A stretch of 64,000 nucleotides of DNA from Treponema primitia ZAS-2 (GCF_000214375.1 NC_015578.1:2728001-2792000), one strand, 5' to 3'; numbered from the stretch's first letter, positions 8,893-17,576 are shown. Program-made: numbers and translations. Notes: generated by a model from the letters alone, not told the origin.

Positions 8893-9801
8893 ATGACGGA
8901 TTTACAAATTGACTACTTTATGGCTGTTGCAAGGGAGAGCAGCTTTGTTAAAGCCTCAGAACGGCTATATGTTTCTCAACCTGCGATAAGTCGGCAAATT
9001 TCTAACATGGAAAAAGAATTGGAGTGCCTGCTCTTTGATCGGACTAAGAGAAACACAAGATTGACAGCTGCAGGAGAGATGTTTTATAAGTTTTTTAAAG
9101 ACTATAAAAACGGCTTGTCAATAACAAAGTATCACGCAAAAATTATAACTGAAAAAATGGAAGGGACTTTCCGTATAGGATATCTGGAAGGCTGGTCGTT
9201 GCCGGATTTTTTCCCCTCGCTTTTAAACAGTTTCTCCCGGGATTACCCGTCGATAAATATCACTCTATATGCCTGGAACCTGCGGGAACTTATGGAGGAG
9301 TTAGAAGATAATAATCTTGATATCATCATATTTCTCAATATGATTTATCCTATTTCGCCGTTATTCTCCGTTCGGCAGATAACTAAAATTCCCAATATTC
9401 TACTCTATTCAAGGTATTCGCCCCAAGCAAAACTGGAAAACCCTCAAGTGGAAAATTTTAACAATTGTTCATTTTATGTTATCAACACTTTCGATAGTAT
9501 TATTGATTATATACACGATCTCTTTCAGTTATACACGATTGATGAAAGAAACATAATACCTGTTCCCAACATTGAGACCGCAATAGGCAGGGTTAGTAAT
9601 AATCTTGGAGTTGTTATTTTGAATACATGGAACAGAGAACAATACAATCAGCAGTTCCGGTACATTGTTCTCAATAACTTTCAGGAAACAGCCTTCGCAT
9701 GGCTTAAAAACGATACCAATCCATTTCTTGATATTTTCATGGATAAGTTTATGAAACATTTTACCAAAAAGGAGGTACTAAAAAAATTCATCCCTAGTTA
9801 G
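8893..9801 (+). CDS. LysR family transcriptional regulator
   Basis: This 302-residue protein has the LysR winged helix-turn-helix at about 4-62 (AVARESSFVKASERLYVSQP, then LFDRTKRNTRLTAAGE) and a C-terminal effector domain of the periplasmic-binding-protein type. AAGGAGG lies 12 nt before the ATG. It sits at the end of the AT-rich permease/GTPase block and directly before the first URO-D methyltransferase gene in the same direction, separated by a terminator. It is a good candidate to control one or both. The inducer is unknown, perhaps the methylated substrate. Confidence 0.92.
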   Translation: MTDLQIDYFMAVARESSFVKASERLYVSQPAISRQISNMEKELECLLFDRTKRNTRLTAAGEMFYKFFKDYKNGLSITKYHAKIITEKMEGTFRIGYLEGWSLPDFFPSLLNSFSRDYPSINITLYAWNLRELMEELEDNNLDIIIFLNMIYPISPLFSVRQITKIPNILLYSRYSPQAKLENPQVENFNNCSFYVINTFDSIIDYIHDLFQLYTIDERNIIPVPNIETAIGRVSNNLGVVILNTWNREQYNQQFRYIVLNNFQETAFAWLKNDTNPFLDIFMDKFMKHFTKKEVLKKFIPS

Positions 9802-9808
9802 GGTGAAT

Positions 9809-9837
9809 GTATAACCAGATGGTTATACCCTTTTTTT
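9809..9837 (+). terminator. Rho-independent terminator after the LysR gene
   Basis: GTATAACC-AGAT-GGTTATAC forms an 8-bp perfect stem followed by CC and seven T residues, 8 nt after the LysR stop. Confidence 0.85.
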
Positions 9838-9846
9838 AAAAAGGTA

Positions 9847-9877
9847 TTGGACGACTTGAAATTTATGCCTATATAAT
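9847..9877 (+). promoter_or_regulatory. Candidate promoter of the first methyltransferase gene
   Basis: TTGGAC at 9847-9852 and TATATA/TATAAT at 9870-9877 are spaced 17-19 nt apart, between the LysR terminator and the ATG at 9930. Confidence 0.45.
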
Positions 9878-9929
9878 GATTCCAATATGTGCTTGTACAG
9901 CATATAACCAAGTAAACCCGGAGGAAACT

Positions 9930-10973
9930 ATGTCGAAATTAACACCAAGAGAAAATTACCTGAAAATGATGAAAGGAGAAGTACCCGAGTCGGTGCCAAT
10001 ATACAGCTTGGGGCCTGCCTTAAAGGGCGCCCCGCCCACAGTACGGGTTGGCCCAACGGTTTTGTCCGGAGCCCAGGCATTCTTGCCGGGAATTCCCGAT
10101 CCTAATGGCCGTGTTGACTGTTGGGGAATTAAATATATAGCTACTAAGGAAACTGGTAATCAGGCTATTCCGGAACCCGGAGTTTTCCTTCTTGAGGATA
10201 TCCGTAAGTATAGGGATGTTCTGAAACTACCTCAGCTTCCCGATGGCTTCAGCTGGGAAGAACAGGCAAAAAAAGATATCGCCGCATCCAGAATTGATCG
10301 AACCCAGTCCTGTGCTATGGCCTTAGCAATGTTTAGCCCCTTCCAGCAAACGATGGCTTTAATGGGCTTCACCGAAGGGCTTTGCGCCTTTTTTGAAGAG
10401 CCGGAACTTGTTAAAGAGATGCTAAATTGGATGGTTGATTTTTTTGTACCCCATATTGTCAATGTAATGGATTATTATAAACCCGACGTAATGTTTTTTG
10501 CCGATGATACTGCAACGAAAAGCAATCCCTTTATTTCGCTTGAAATGTTTAAGGATATTCTTAAACCCATTTACATGAAAATGGCAAAGCCCGTCATGGA
10601 ACGGGGTATCCCTATCCAGTTTCACAACTGTGGCCGCTGCGAAGATTTTTTAGCAGATAAAATTGATTTTGGCGTTAAGGTCTGGGATCCCGCACAGGTC
10701 GATAATAATCTGGATGAAGTAAAAAGGAAGTTCGGTAACAAAATGTGCATCGCCGGCGGATTCGAATACAAAGTACCCCCGGAATCAAAGGTTGATGAAG
10801 GACAAATACGCCAGATGGTCCGGGATACCGTCGATAGATATGCTCCGGGTGGCGGCTATGCTTACTCTGGCAGCGCATTTCTTAATCCCACAAATGACAA
10901 TGATAAACAGGTAAACGCCTGGATCGCGGAAGAATCCTATGACTACTGTGACGGCTGGTACACCCGGCATTAA
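9930..10973 (+). CDS. URO-D family corrinoid methyltransferase 1
   Basis: This 347-residue protein belongs to the uroporphyrinogen decarboxylase superfamily, in the branch of MtaA/MtvB/OdmB-type methyltransferases rather than true HemE. The zinc-site-like motif is FHNCGRC (H232, C234, C237), followed by VWDPAQ and CIAGGFE. The ATG at 9930 follows GGAGG and is preferred over an in-frame upstream start without a ribosome site. It probably moves a methyl group from an O- or N-methyl substrate to the corrinoid protein encoded at 14463. It is closely similar in layout to the gene at 12341; an MFS carrier lies between them. The substrate is unknown; methoxylated aromatics would fit an acetogenic gut treponeme. 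Confidence 0.82.
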   Translation: MSKLTPRENYLKMMKGEVPESVPIYSLGPALKGAPPTVRVGPTVLSGAQAFLPGIPDPNGRVDCWGIKYIATKETGNQAIPEPGVFLLEDIRKYRDVLKLPQLPDGFSWEEQAKKDIAASRIDRTQSCAMALAMFSPFQQTMALMGFTEGLCAFFEEPELVKEMLNWMVDFFVPHIVNVMDYYKPDVMFFADDTATKSNPFISLEMFKDILKPIYMKMAKPVMERGIPIQFHNCGRCEDFLADKIDFGVKVWDPAQVDNNLDEVKRKFGNKMCIAGGFEYKVPPESKVDEGQIRQMVRDTVDRYAPGGGYAYSGSAFLNPTNDNDKQVNAWIAEESYDYCDGWYTRH

Positions 10974-10983
10974 ATCGGCAATT

Positions 10984-10998
10984 CCGGACTTAGTCCGG
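10984..10998 (+). other. Intercistronic hairpin
   Basis: CCGGAC-TTA-GTCCGG forms a 6-bp stem 10 nt after the methyltransferase stop with no T tract. It may protect the upstream mRNA end or reduce read-through into the MFS gene. Confidence 0.4.
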
Positions 10999-11042
10999 TA
11001 ATATTCCTGTTAAAGCCAGGAGTAAATATTTAGGAGAAAAGT

Positions 11043-12224
11043 ATGCAGGAAAAAGGCAAACTTACTAAGGTTTCGTTGTTATTCAGCGGATGTACTTACA
11101 ACATCAACGTGGTTTCTTTTGCAGTAGCCCTCGGCGCGATTGCAGGGAATTTCCACGCCACACCGACTCAGCTTTCTCAACTTACAAACCTACCGGCTCT
11201 CTTCATGATCCCTGCCGTTTTAATCAGTGCAAAACTGGCAGAGCGGATCAGCAAAAAGGATATACTCCTTGTTGCATGGATATTGTTTATGCTTGGCGGT
11301 CTAATAACAACCCTGGCGCCTTCGATTATGGTTCTCTATGTTGCGAGGGCATTAACCGGTTTTGCCATTGGGTTAATTTCTTCGATTCCCAGAGCCATGA
11401 TTGCTCAACTTTATCCTACGGAAATAGGAAAGCTCACAGGATTTCAAACATCTTGTACTGCTGCAGTTAGCGTCACCTGTTCTTTACTCGCAGGCTTTCT
11501 AGCGACCATAAGCTGGAGACACCCGATTTATTTGTTCTACCTTGGCATAATTGTATTCCTATTGATTCTATTCTTTATTCCCCGGGTACCCGCAGAAAAA
11601 AAGGAATTTGCGGAAGAAAAGAAAGAAAGGAAACCCTATGGCGCGCGGATTTTGTTTACCGTTTTATCCGGCACCCTTGCATTTATGCTCTTTGTTCCCA
11701 TTCAAACTAAATTAACCTTGATCATCATGCAGGGTGGATTTGGGGGCAGTGTAGAAGCAGGGTACGCCAGGGCGATTCTTACGGTTGGTTCTGTAACCGG
11801 CGGTCTGGTTTTTGCAGCATTGGCTAAGAAAAACAAAAAAGCCGTATTGATTCTGGCATTGGGATTGGCAGCTATAGGGTATTACTTCGTATCTACCACA
11901 AACAGCCTGTATGTCCTTTTTGTTTCAATCTTCTTTGCCGGTTTGGGTTCCTTAGGGATGACCCTTCCATGGTTCGGCTCTACCATTGCCCAGTCGGTAG
12001 ATCGGTCAAGGGTTACCATGCTTCTCTCGATTTTTACCATCTGTAATTACCTGTCACAATTTTTGACCACCTATTTAGTCGCAGGTATGGAAATGATCGC
12101 CGGTAACTCTAAACCGACCACGGCTATTTTTGGAACCTTTATACTAATCGTAATTTTCCTTGTTGGTGCGACAATTGTTCTCTTTATTGTACCCAAAAAA
12201 CCAGCTCCAGCAGCAACAGCCTAA
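11043..12224 (+). CDS. MFS transporter
   Basis: This 393-residue, 12-helix major facilitator protein has a central charged loop (about 183-200, rich in Lys/Glu) between its two six-helix halves. The loop between helices 2 and 3 contains KLAERISKKD, matching the family GxLaDrxGrkr signature in weakened form. AGGAG precedes the ATG. Lying between two related URO-D methyltransferase genes, with a terminator after it, it is the likely importer of their methylated substrate, though an exporter of the demethylated product is equally possible. Confidence 0.88.
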   Translation: MQEKGKLTKVSLLFSGCTYNINVVSFAVALGAIAGNFHATPTQLSQLTNLPALFMIPAVLISAKLAERISKKDILLVAWILFMLGGLITTLAPSIMVLYVARALTGFAIGLISSIPRAMIAQLYPTEIGKLTGFQTSCTAAVSVTCSLLAGFLATISWRHPIYLFYLGIIVFLLILFFIPRVPAEKKEFAEEKKERKPYGARILFTVLSGTLAFMLFVPIQTKLTLIIMQGGFGGSVEAGYARAILTVGSVTGGLVFAALAKKNKKAVLILALGLAAIGYYFVSTTNSLYVLFVSIFFAGLGSLGMTLPWFGSTIAQSVDRSRVTMLLSIFTICNYLSQFLTTYLVAGMEMIAGNSKPTTAIFGTFILIVIFLVGATIVLFIVPKKPAPAATA

Positions 12225-12248
12225 TACTTAAGAAGACTGATGCGATTG

Positions 12249-12282
12249 CCCCTAAAAACGGTTGTTTTTAGGGGTTTGTTTT
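12249..12282 (+). terminator. Rho-independent terminator after the MFS gene
   Basis: CCCCTAAAAAC-GGTT-GTTTTTAGGGG is an 11-bp perfect stem followed by TTTGTTTT. Confidence 0.92.
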
Positions 12283-12340
12283 AATACACCATATGTAATT
12301 TACGCGAAGGGTTTAATATTGGTTCGTTAGGAGGATTGCT

Positions 12341-13351
12341 ATGCTTACTGAGAAAGAAAATTATCTAATGTGTCTGAGGGGCGAGCAGCCGGAATGGGTC
12401 CCCAGATATACCATGTTTCAAATTCCCGGACAAGCACCGGTTGCTAGTATCATACTTGCACCGGGTTTACTCAGCCAGTATCGCCGTGTCGGTGGTAAAG
12501 ATGTTTGGGGGGTAAACTACGTTCGAACCTATGAGGCTGGCAATGCTCAAATACCTGAACCGAATAACTTTATTCTAAAAGATATCAGAAAATGGCGGGA
12601 TGTTATCAAGGCGCCTTCCCTGGAAGGGATCGATTGGGAAGACATGGTAAAAAAAGACCTTGAATACTACAAGGTTGATCGAAGCCAAACAGCAGTAGCC
12701 CTGAACATGCAGGTAGGTTTTTTCCAGAACCTTATGGCCTTTATGGGATTTACCGAGGGTCTTATGGCTTTCCATGAGGAACCCGAGGAAGTTAAAGCCC
12801 TACTGAATTACCTCTGCGATTTTTATGTGGCTGTTCAGTCCAAGTATGTGGATATTTTAAAACCCGATGTGATCGCTACCATGGACGATACCGCCACTTG
12901 GGCGGCCCCCTTTATCTCCCCGGAAATGTACCGGGAGTTTATCCTGCCTTTCCATGATCGACAGGTCAAGGTTGGTAGAGACCGAGGACTACCTATAAGT
13001 ATGCATAACTGCGGAAAATCCGAGGCTTTTTTTGATGATCTGGTCAAGATTGGTGTATGTGTTTGGGATCCCTGTCAGACAAGCAACGATGTTGTGGGTA
13101 TTAAAAAGAAGTATGGCAACAAACTGATAATCGCCGGCGGCTGGGATGCCAGAGGCCGACTCCTGGAACCGGATACAACTGAGGAAGAAATTTATGAATC
13201 AGTCCGTTCTACCATGAATTTGCTGGCGACTGGAGGGGGATATGCCTTTTCCGGCCAATTCCTGGGGCCTATGGACGATCCGGTGACGCGAAGGAAGAAC
13301 GGCATTCTTTCTAAAGCGATTAAAGAACTGGGACATGCATTTTACAACTAA
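12341..13351 (+). CDS. URO-D family corrinoid methyltransferase 2
   Basis: This 336-residue URO-D superfamily protein is a clear paralogue of the product of 9930-10973, sharing ExNYL, IPEP, MGFTEGL, DDTAT and HNCG blocks. The metal site reads MHNCGKSE (H222, C224), and VWDPCQ follows. A strong TTAGGAGG sits before the ATG. Like its paralogue it should act as methyltransferase I, demethylating a small substrate onto a corrinoid protein. The N-terminal substrate region differs most between the two, so they may serve different methyl donors. It is flanked by strong terminators on both sides and so is probably its own transcription unit. Confidence 0.82.
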   Translation: MLTEKENYLMCLRGEQPEWVPRYTMFQIPGQAPVASIILAPGLLSQYRRVGGKDVWGVNYVRTYEAGNAQIPEPNNFILKDIRKWRDVIKAPSLEGIDWEDMVKKDLEYYKVDRSQTAVALNMQVGFFQNLMAFMGFTEGLMAFHEEPEEVKALLNYLCDFYVAVQSKYVDILKPDVIATMDDTATWAAPFISPEMYREFILPFHDRQVKVGRDRGLPISMHNCGKSEAFFDDLVKIGVCVWDPCQTSNDVVGIKKKYGNKLIIAGGWDARGRLLEPDTTEEEIYESVRSTMNLLATGGGYAFSGQFLGPMDDPVTRRKNGILSKAIKELGHAFYN

Positions 13352-13361
13352 GCATGCGCCG

Positions 13362-13399
13362 TACTCTCCGCAAAGTATCTTGCGGAGAGTATTATTTTT
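13362..13399 (+). terminator. Strong terminator after methyltransferase 2
   Basis: TACTCTCCGCAA-AGTATC-TTGCGGAGAGTA is a perfect 12-bp stem followed by TTATTTTT, 10 nt after the stop codon. Confidence 0.92.
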
Positions 13400-13485
13400 A
13401 CAATATTCTCAATATTTCCTGCTTATCCTCTCTCTCCTGCAGCGAGAGTTGAGAATTCTTTTCCATCCATATTTTACGGTAATCC

Positions 13486-13520
13486 AAAGTATTCCTGCAT
13501 TTTGTAGGAATACTTTTTTT
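13486..13520 (+). terminator. Second terminator-like hairpin, possible leader attenuator
   Basis: AAAGTATTCCTGCA pairs with TGTAGGAATACTTT (one G-T pair) over a short loop, with seven T residues at 13514-13520. It lies 80 nt before the DHPS-like methyltransferase start, where no gene ends, so it could be an attenuator in that operon's leader or a back-up terminator. Confidence 0.7.
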
Positions 13521-13600
13521 AAATTCCGTCAAAGTATAGAATTGCATATATATCACAGTCATGTAATAATAAATAAAATTAACATAAGGTGGAGTTTCTA

Positions 13601-14401
13601 ATGATTATTATCGGTGAAAAAATCAACGGTTCGATTCCTTCTATGGCGAAGGCAATCGCAGAAAAGAATGAGGATTACATTCGGGATCTGGCAAAAAAGC
13701 AGTCTGAAGCAGGAGCAACCTTCATCGACGTGTGCGCGTCTGTTTCGGAAGACATTGAACTTGAAACCCTTAAATGGTTGATTAATCTGGTGCAGGACGT
13801 TACGGATACCCCTATTTCCGTTGACAGCCCCAGCGCTACGATCTGTGCCAAGGCTATTGAGTTTTGTAAGAAACCTGGCCTGGTAAACTCGGTATCCATG
13901 GAAGGGGACAAGGTTGACCAGGTATTCCCCCTTATTGCCAATACAGGGTGGGAATGTGTGGCCCTGTTAAGCGACGATACGGGGATCCCTAAAAGCGCGG
14001 AAAAGCGGCTCCAGGTTTTTGATGCCCTGATGAAAAAGGCGGATCAATACAAAATTGCCCCAAAACGCCTCCATATCGATCCCCTGGTGGAAATGCTCTG
14101 TACCTCCGAAGACGGTATTGCCAAAATTGTGGAGACCATGACCAAAATAAAGGCCCAGTACCCGGACATCCATTTAACTGGCGGCGCCAGCAATATCTCT
14201 TTCAACCTGCCGGCCCGGAAGTTTGTGAACCGCGCCTTTATCATCCTGTCCATGAGCGCAGGACTGGACAGCGCCATCCTGGACCCCCTTAATACGGAAA
14301 TGATCGGATTGATCTACGCCACAGAAGCCCTGCTGGGTAAGGATGATTTCTGTATTGAATACATTAATGCCTTCAGGGCGGGGCTTTTCGATAAGAAGTA
14401 G
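13601..14401 (+). CDS. Methyltetrahydrofolate:corrinoid methyltransferase (DHPS-like, MtvA/AcsE type)
   Basis: This 266-residue TIM-barrel protein is of the pterin-binding family, close to the usual AcsE/MtvA size. Visible blocks are IIIGEKINGS at the start, FIDVCAS (pterin-contact Asp), PISVDSPS, NSVSMEGDK, IDPLVEMLC and LTGGASNISFNLP. It should transfer methyl between the corrinoid protein and tetrahydrofolate, feeding the Wood-Ljungdahl methyl branch. The ATG at 13601 follows AAGGTGGAG; a GTG four codons upstream lies inside that ribosome site and is rejected. It opens the unit with the corrinoid protein 61 nt downstream. Confidence 0.88.
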   Translation: MIIIGEKINGSIPSMAKAIAEKNEDYIRDLAKKQSEAGATFIDVCASVSEDIELETLKWLINLVQDVTDTPISVDSPSATICAKAIEFCKKPGLVNSVSMEGDKVDQVFPLIANTGWECVALLSDDTGIPKSAEKRLQVFDALMKKADQYKIAPKRLHIDPLVEMLCTSEDGIAKIVETMTKIKAQYPDIHLTGGASNISFNLPARKFVNRAFIILSMSAGLDSAILDPLNTEMIGLIYATEALLGKDDFCIEYINAFRAGLFDKK

Positions 14402-14462
14402 AGATTATTTTTTGAGATCAGGGTTTGTAAAACCCATCTAATATTTTTTCAAGGAGCAAATA

Positions 14463-15092
14463 ATGTCAAAGATTGATGAGATTAAGCAGACCGTAGAAAC
14501 CGGAAAGTCAAAACTTATTGAAGGCCTGGTAGCGGATGCTTTAGCGGAAGGTCTTGATCCTACCAAGATCCTTAATAGCATGATTGATGCCATGGCGGTC
14601 ATTGGTGAAAAGTTCCAGAAAGCGGAAGTCTTCGTTCCTGAAATGCTGGTAGCTGCCAGGACCATGAAGAAGGGCGTTGAGGTGCTTAAGCCCAAATTGG
14701 CCGCCGGCGCCAGCACAAGCCTTGGCAAGTGTATCATCGGCACCGTACATGGGGACCTGCACGATATCGGCAAGAACCTGGTGGCTCTGATGATTGAAAG
14801 CGCCGGGTTTGAAGTGATCGACTTGGGTGTCGATGTAACCGCCGAAACTTTCCTGAACTCCATCAAAGCCAATCCGGATGTGAAAGTCGTGGCCCTGTCC
14901 TGTCTGCTAACCACCACCATGCCTTCCCTGAAGGAAATTGCCGCAGCCGTAAAGGGCAGCCCGGTGAAGAGCTTCAAGCTCATCATCGGCGGTGCGCCTA
15001 TTACCCAGGATTTTGCGAACCAGGTTGGCGCCGATGGCTTTACCACCGATGCAGCCGGCGCCGCACAGCTCGCTAAAAAACTGGCCAGCTAA
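14463..15092 (+). CDS. Corrinoid (B12-binding) methyl-carrier protein, MtaC/MtvC type
   Basis: This 209-residue two-domain carrier has an N-terminal four-helix cap (about 1-85) and a C-terminal Rossmann B12 domain (about 88-209). The cobalamin motif is complete: DLHDIG at 98-103 with H100 as the lower cobalt ligand, the SxL loop at 146-148, and GG at 176-177. CAAGGAGC precedes the ATG. It accepts methyl from the URO-D proteins and hands it to the DHPS-like enzyme encoded just upstream. It is the only corrinoid protein in the window, so all four URO-D proteins here may share it. Confidence 0.95.
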   Translation: MSKIDEIKQTVETGKSKLIEGLVADALAEGLDPTKILNSMIDAMAVIGEKFQKAEVFVPEMLVAARTMKKGVEVLKPKLAAGASTSLGKCIIGTVHGDLHDIGKNLVALMIESAGFEVIDLGVDVTAETFLNSIKANPDVKVVALSCLLTTTMPSLKEIAAAVKGSPVKSFKLIIGGAPITQDFANQVGADGFTTDAAGAAQLAKKLAS

Positions 15093-15120
15093 TTCTACAC
15101 AAGTAAGGAAATAGTCTTTG

Positions 15121-15143
15121 GGGCTCCGGTATTGCCGGAGCCC
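15121..15143 (+). other. Intercistronic 9-bp hairpin
   Basis: GGGCTCCGG-TATTG-CCGGAGCCC lies 28 nt after the corrinoid gene and is followed by TTGTCT. It resembles a leaky terminator that would let the abundant carrier be expressed above the downstream DUF2284 and RACo genes. Confidence 0.6.
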
Positions 15144-15167
15144 TTGTCTAAAGCAAGAGGTATAGTA

Positions 15168-15710
15168 ATGCCGGATCAATTGGAAAAAATTAAAGAGATA
15201 GCCCTGGATTGCGGATTTTCCCATACCGGGATTTTAAATGTGGATACCATAAAGGTTAGGACAGAGGTCCGTGACGCCTGTGCGGTGAATAAATGCGGCA
15301 TCTACAACAAAAAATGGTCCTGTCCCCCGGGCTGCGGCACCCTGGATGAATGTGAAGCCAGAATCCGAAAATTTAAATGGGGGATCCTGGTTCAAACTAC
15401 GGGTATACTGGAGGACTCCCTGGATTATGAGACCATGGAACAAACCGGCAAAGACCATGGGCAGCATATGCAAGCTTTTGCTGAAAAAATACGAAAATTA
15501 TACCCTTCATCAATGGTGATGGGTTCAGGCGGGTGCAGGATATGCGAAACCTGCGCCTTTCCGGATGAACCTTGCCGTTTCCCCCAAGAGATGAATTCCT
15601 CCATGGAAGCCTACGGCCTCCTGGTAAGTGATGTTTGCCAGGATAACAAGCTTCCCTATTATTATGGAAATGGCACCCTAACCTATACGGGCTGTGTGTT
15701 ACTGGAGTAA
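15168..15710 (+). CDS. DUF2284-type Cys-rich metal-binding protein
   Basis: This 180-residue protein has two cysteine clusters, CAVNKCG...SCPPGCGTLDEC at about 33-66 and GGCRICETCAFPDEPC at about 124-140, matching the DUF2284 predicted metal-binding family, which probably carries an Fe-S cluster. The ATG at 15168 has AAGAGG before it; an in-frame TTG upstream lies inside the hairpin and is rejected. It sits 3 nt before RACo. Its role is not established. The position suggests electron supply to RACo or help with corrinoid reactivation, but this is inference. Confidence 0.75.
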   Translation: MPDQLEKIKEIALDCGFSHTGILNVDTIKVRTEVRDACAVNKCGIYNKKWSCPPGCGTLDECEARIRKFKWGILVQTTGILEDSLDYETMEQTGKDHGQHMQAFAEKIRKLYPSSMVMGSGGCRICETCAFPDEPCRFPQEMNSSMEAYGLLVSDVCQDNKLPYYYGNGTLTYTGCVLLE

Positions 15711-15713
15711 CTC

Positions 15714-17528
15714 ATGAATACTAATAATTCTGTAGCGCCGCTTATAACCGTGGTTTCCGGCGATACGGAACAAACCATACGTTTCGATATCCAAAAGGAT
15801 GATAATCTGCTGAAATCCCTGCAAGTCGGGGGCCTGTATGTGCCGGCGATCTGCGGCGGAAGAGGTACCTGTGGTAAATGCAAGGTCAAGGTAACCCGGG
15901 GAAACCTTGAGCCATCCCAGGCGGACAGGGATTATTTTTCTGAAAGTGATATTAATGATGGATGGCGGCTTGGCTGCAATGCGCGCCCAGGGGAGGATCT
16001 GCGGATCATCATCCCCAAATCTGATGAACAGTCTTTTGAATCGGTGATCAGCTTCGGGACCGGAGAAACTGAAGAGTCCGCTACAGGTCCGGCGGCGCAG
16101 ACTGAAAAGATAGCCCTGCAACGAAGCGCCACCAGTTTTGCCCACCAGCTAGCGGGTAACCAGGATAAATACCTTTCCCTGCACTCCCTTACCCAAATTG
16201 CCCTCTGCGCCGATATGGCGGCGGCCAAGGATGCGGCGCCGGTGGGGTCCGAGGAAGCCATCAGGGAGCCCGCAGTATACCTGTACCGGGACAAAGGCGC
16301 CATTGTTTCGGTACAGAGCGGACCTGAGCCGGTCTACGGCATAGGTATAGACATAGGCACCACCACCATTGCCATAGCTCTGGTCGACCTCGTGACCGGC
16401 CGGATTCGGGACCGCTTTTCCACGGTAAACAAACAGCGGGCATTCGGCGCCGATGTGATCAGTCGCATGCAGCGGGCCAGTAAGGGTGATCTGTCCCTGC
16501 TCACCGGAAGTGTGCGGAAACAAATCTCTGTGGGCATAGAAACCCTGTTGGCCACTAATACGATCAGGGCAAGGGATGTGTGCAAGGTTGCTGTGGCGGG
16601 CAATACCACCATGATGCACCTGCTTTTAGGCCTGAGCTGCGCCACCCTGGGGCAGTTTCCCTTTACCCCGGTTACCTTGAATTTTGTATTCTGCTCCTTC
16701 CCTGAACTTTTTGAGGGGGATCTGAGCTGCCAAGTAGCTATACTGCCCGGCATTTCCACCTATGTGGGGGCGGATATCACTGCGGGGATATACTTCTCCA
16801 ATATGTACAAAAGCCGGGAGCCGGAACTCCTCATGGACATCGGGACCAACGGGGAAATGGCCCTCATGGTTTCAGGAAAACTGCTCTGTACCGCCACTGC
16901 GGCGGGGCCCGCATTTGAAGGGGGCAATATACAGTGGGGGACCGGCAGCGTACCCGGGGCTATTTCTTCGGTAGTATGGCAGAATGGACAGTTTGAGCTT
17001 AAGACCATCGGGAATCGTCCCCCTGGGGGGATCTGCGGTTCCGGGGTGGTGGACTTGGTCAATGAGGGCTTGAAAAGCTCTCTTATAGAACCCAGCGGCA
17101 GATTCGATAAATCAGTCCCGAAAACCGGAATTTTCCTGGCCAAGACCGTCGATGGGCAGGATATCAATTTTTGCCAGAAGGATGTCCGGGAGCTGCAGCT
17201 TGCAAAAAGCGCCGTCCGGTCCGGGGTGGATGCCCTGATTCGCCATGCCGGCCTTTCCTACGGGGATATAAAAAATCTGTTTGTTGCCGGCGGGTTCGGG
17301 TATAACCTCAATTTTTCCAGCGGCGCCGGGATAGGGCTCATTCCCCCGGAACTCCAGCCAAAGGTCCGCCTTATTGGAAACAGCGCCCTGGGCGGAACCG
17401 TACGGTACCTACTGGAAGGGGACAGCGAGGAAACCCTGAACGCCATTGTAGGCCTTTCCGAGGAATACAGTTTGCCTGAAGATTCCTATTTTAATGAAAT
17501 GTTTATTGAAAATATCAATTTTGAATAG
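15714..17528 (+). CDS. RACo: reductive activator of corrinoid proteins
   Basis: This 604-residue cytoplasmic protein joins an N-terminal plant-type 2Fe-2S ferredoxin domain (C47, C53, C56, C88) to a C-terminal ASKHA ATPase fold. ASKHA marks include GIDIGTTTIA near 211-220, AGNTTMMHLL near 295-304, DIGTNGEM near 375-382 and VAGGFG near 524-529. RACo proteins use ATP and a low-potential electron to return inactive Co(II) corrinoid to Co(I). The gene starts 3 nt after the DUF2284 stop and ends the methyl-transfer operon. A decayed paralogue lies at 5303-5818. The length is within the usual range. Confidence 0.93.
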   Translation: MNTNNSVAPLITVVSGDTEQTIRFDIQKDDNLLKSLQVGGLYVPAICGGRGTCGKCKVKVTRGNLEPSQADRDYFSESDINDGWRLGCNARPGEDLRIIIPKSDEQSFESVISFGTGETEESATGPAAQTEKIALQRSATSFAHQLAGNQDKYLSLHSLTQIALCADMAAAKDAAPVGSEEAIREPAVYLYRDKGAIVSVQSGPEPVYGIGIDIGTTTIAIALVDLVTGRIRDRFSTVNKQRAFGADVISRMQRASKGDLSLLTGSVRKQISVGIETLLATNTIRARDVCKVAVAGNTTMMHLLLGLSCATLGQFPFTPVTLNFVFCSFPELFEGDLSCQVAILPGISTYVGADITAGIYFSNMYKSREPELLMDIGTNGEMALMVSGKLLCTATAAGPAFEGGNIQWGTGSVPGAISSVVWQNGQFELKTIGNRPPGGICGSGVVDLVNEGLKSSLIEPSGRFDKSVPKTGIFLAKTVDGQDINFCQKDVRELQLAKSAVRSGVDALIRHAGLSYGDIKNLFVAGGFGYNLNFSSGAGIGLIPPELQPKVRLIGNSALGGTVRYLLEGDSEETLNAIVGLSEEYSLPEDSYFNEMFIENINFE

Positions 17529-17576
17529 CAGGGGCATTCCAAATTAGGAATAACCACGGAGTACACGAACTAAAAC

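Noticed and set aside
11596-11640. A frameshift in the MFS gene at the Lys/Glu-rich loop
   Set aside because: The frame is continuous and the charged loop is the normal central loop of MFS proteins.
13400-13600. A cobalamin riboswitch before the methyl-transfer operon
   Set aside because: I found no B12-box-like GCCACTG core or the expected multi-stem layout here or before the other corrinoid genes.
13335-13601. A plus-strand open frame of 88 codons between methyltransferase 2 and the DHPS-like gene
   Set aside because: It runs through two terminator hairpins and has no ribosome site.
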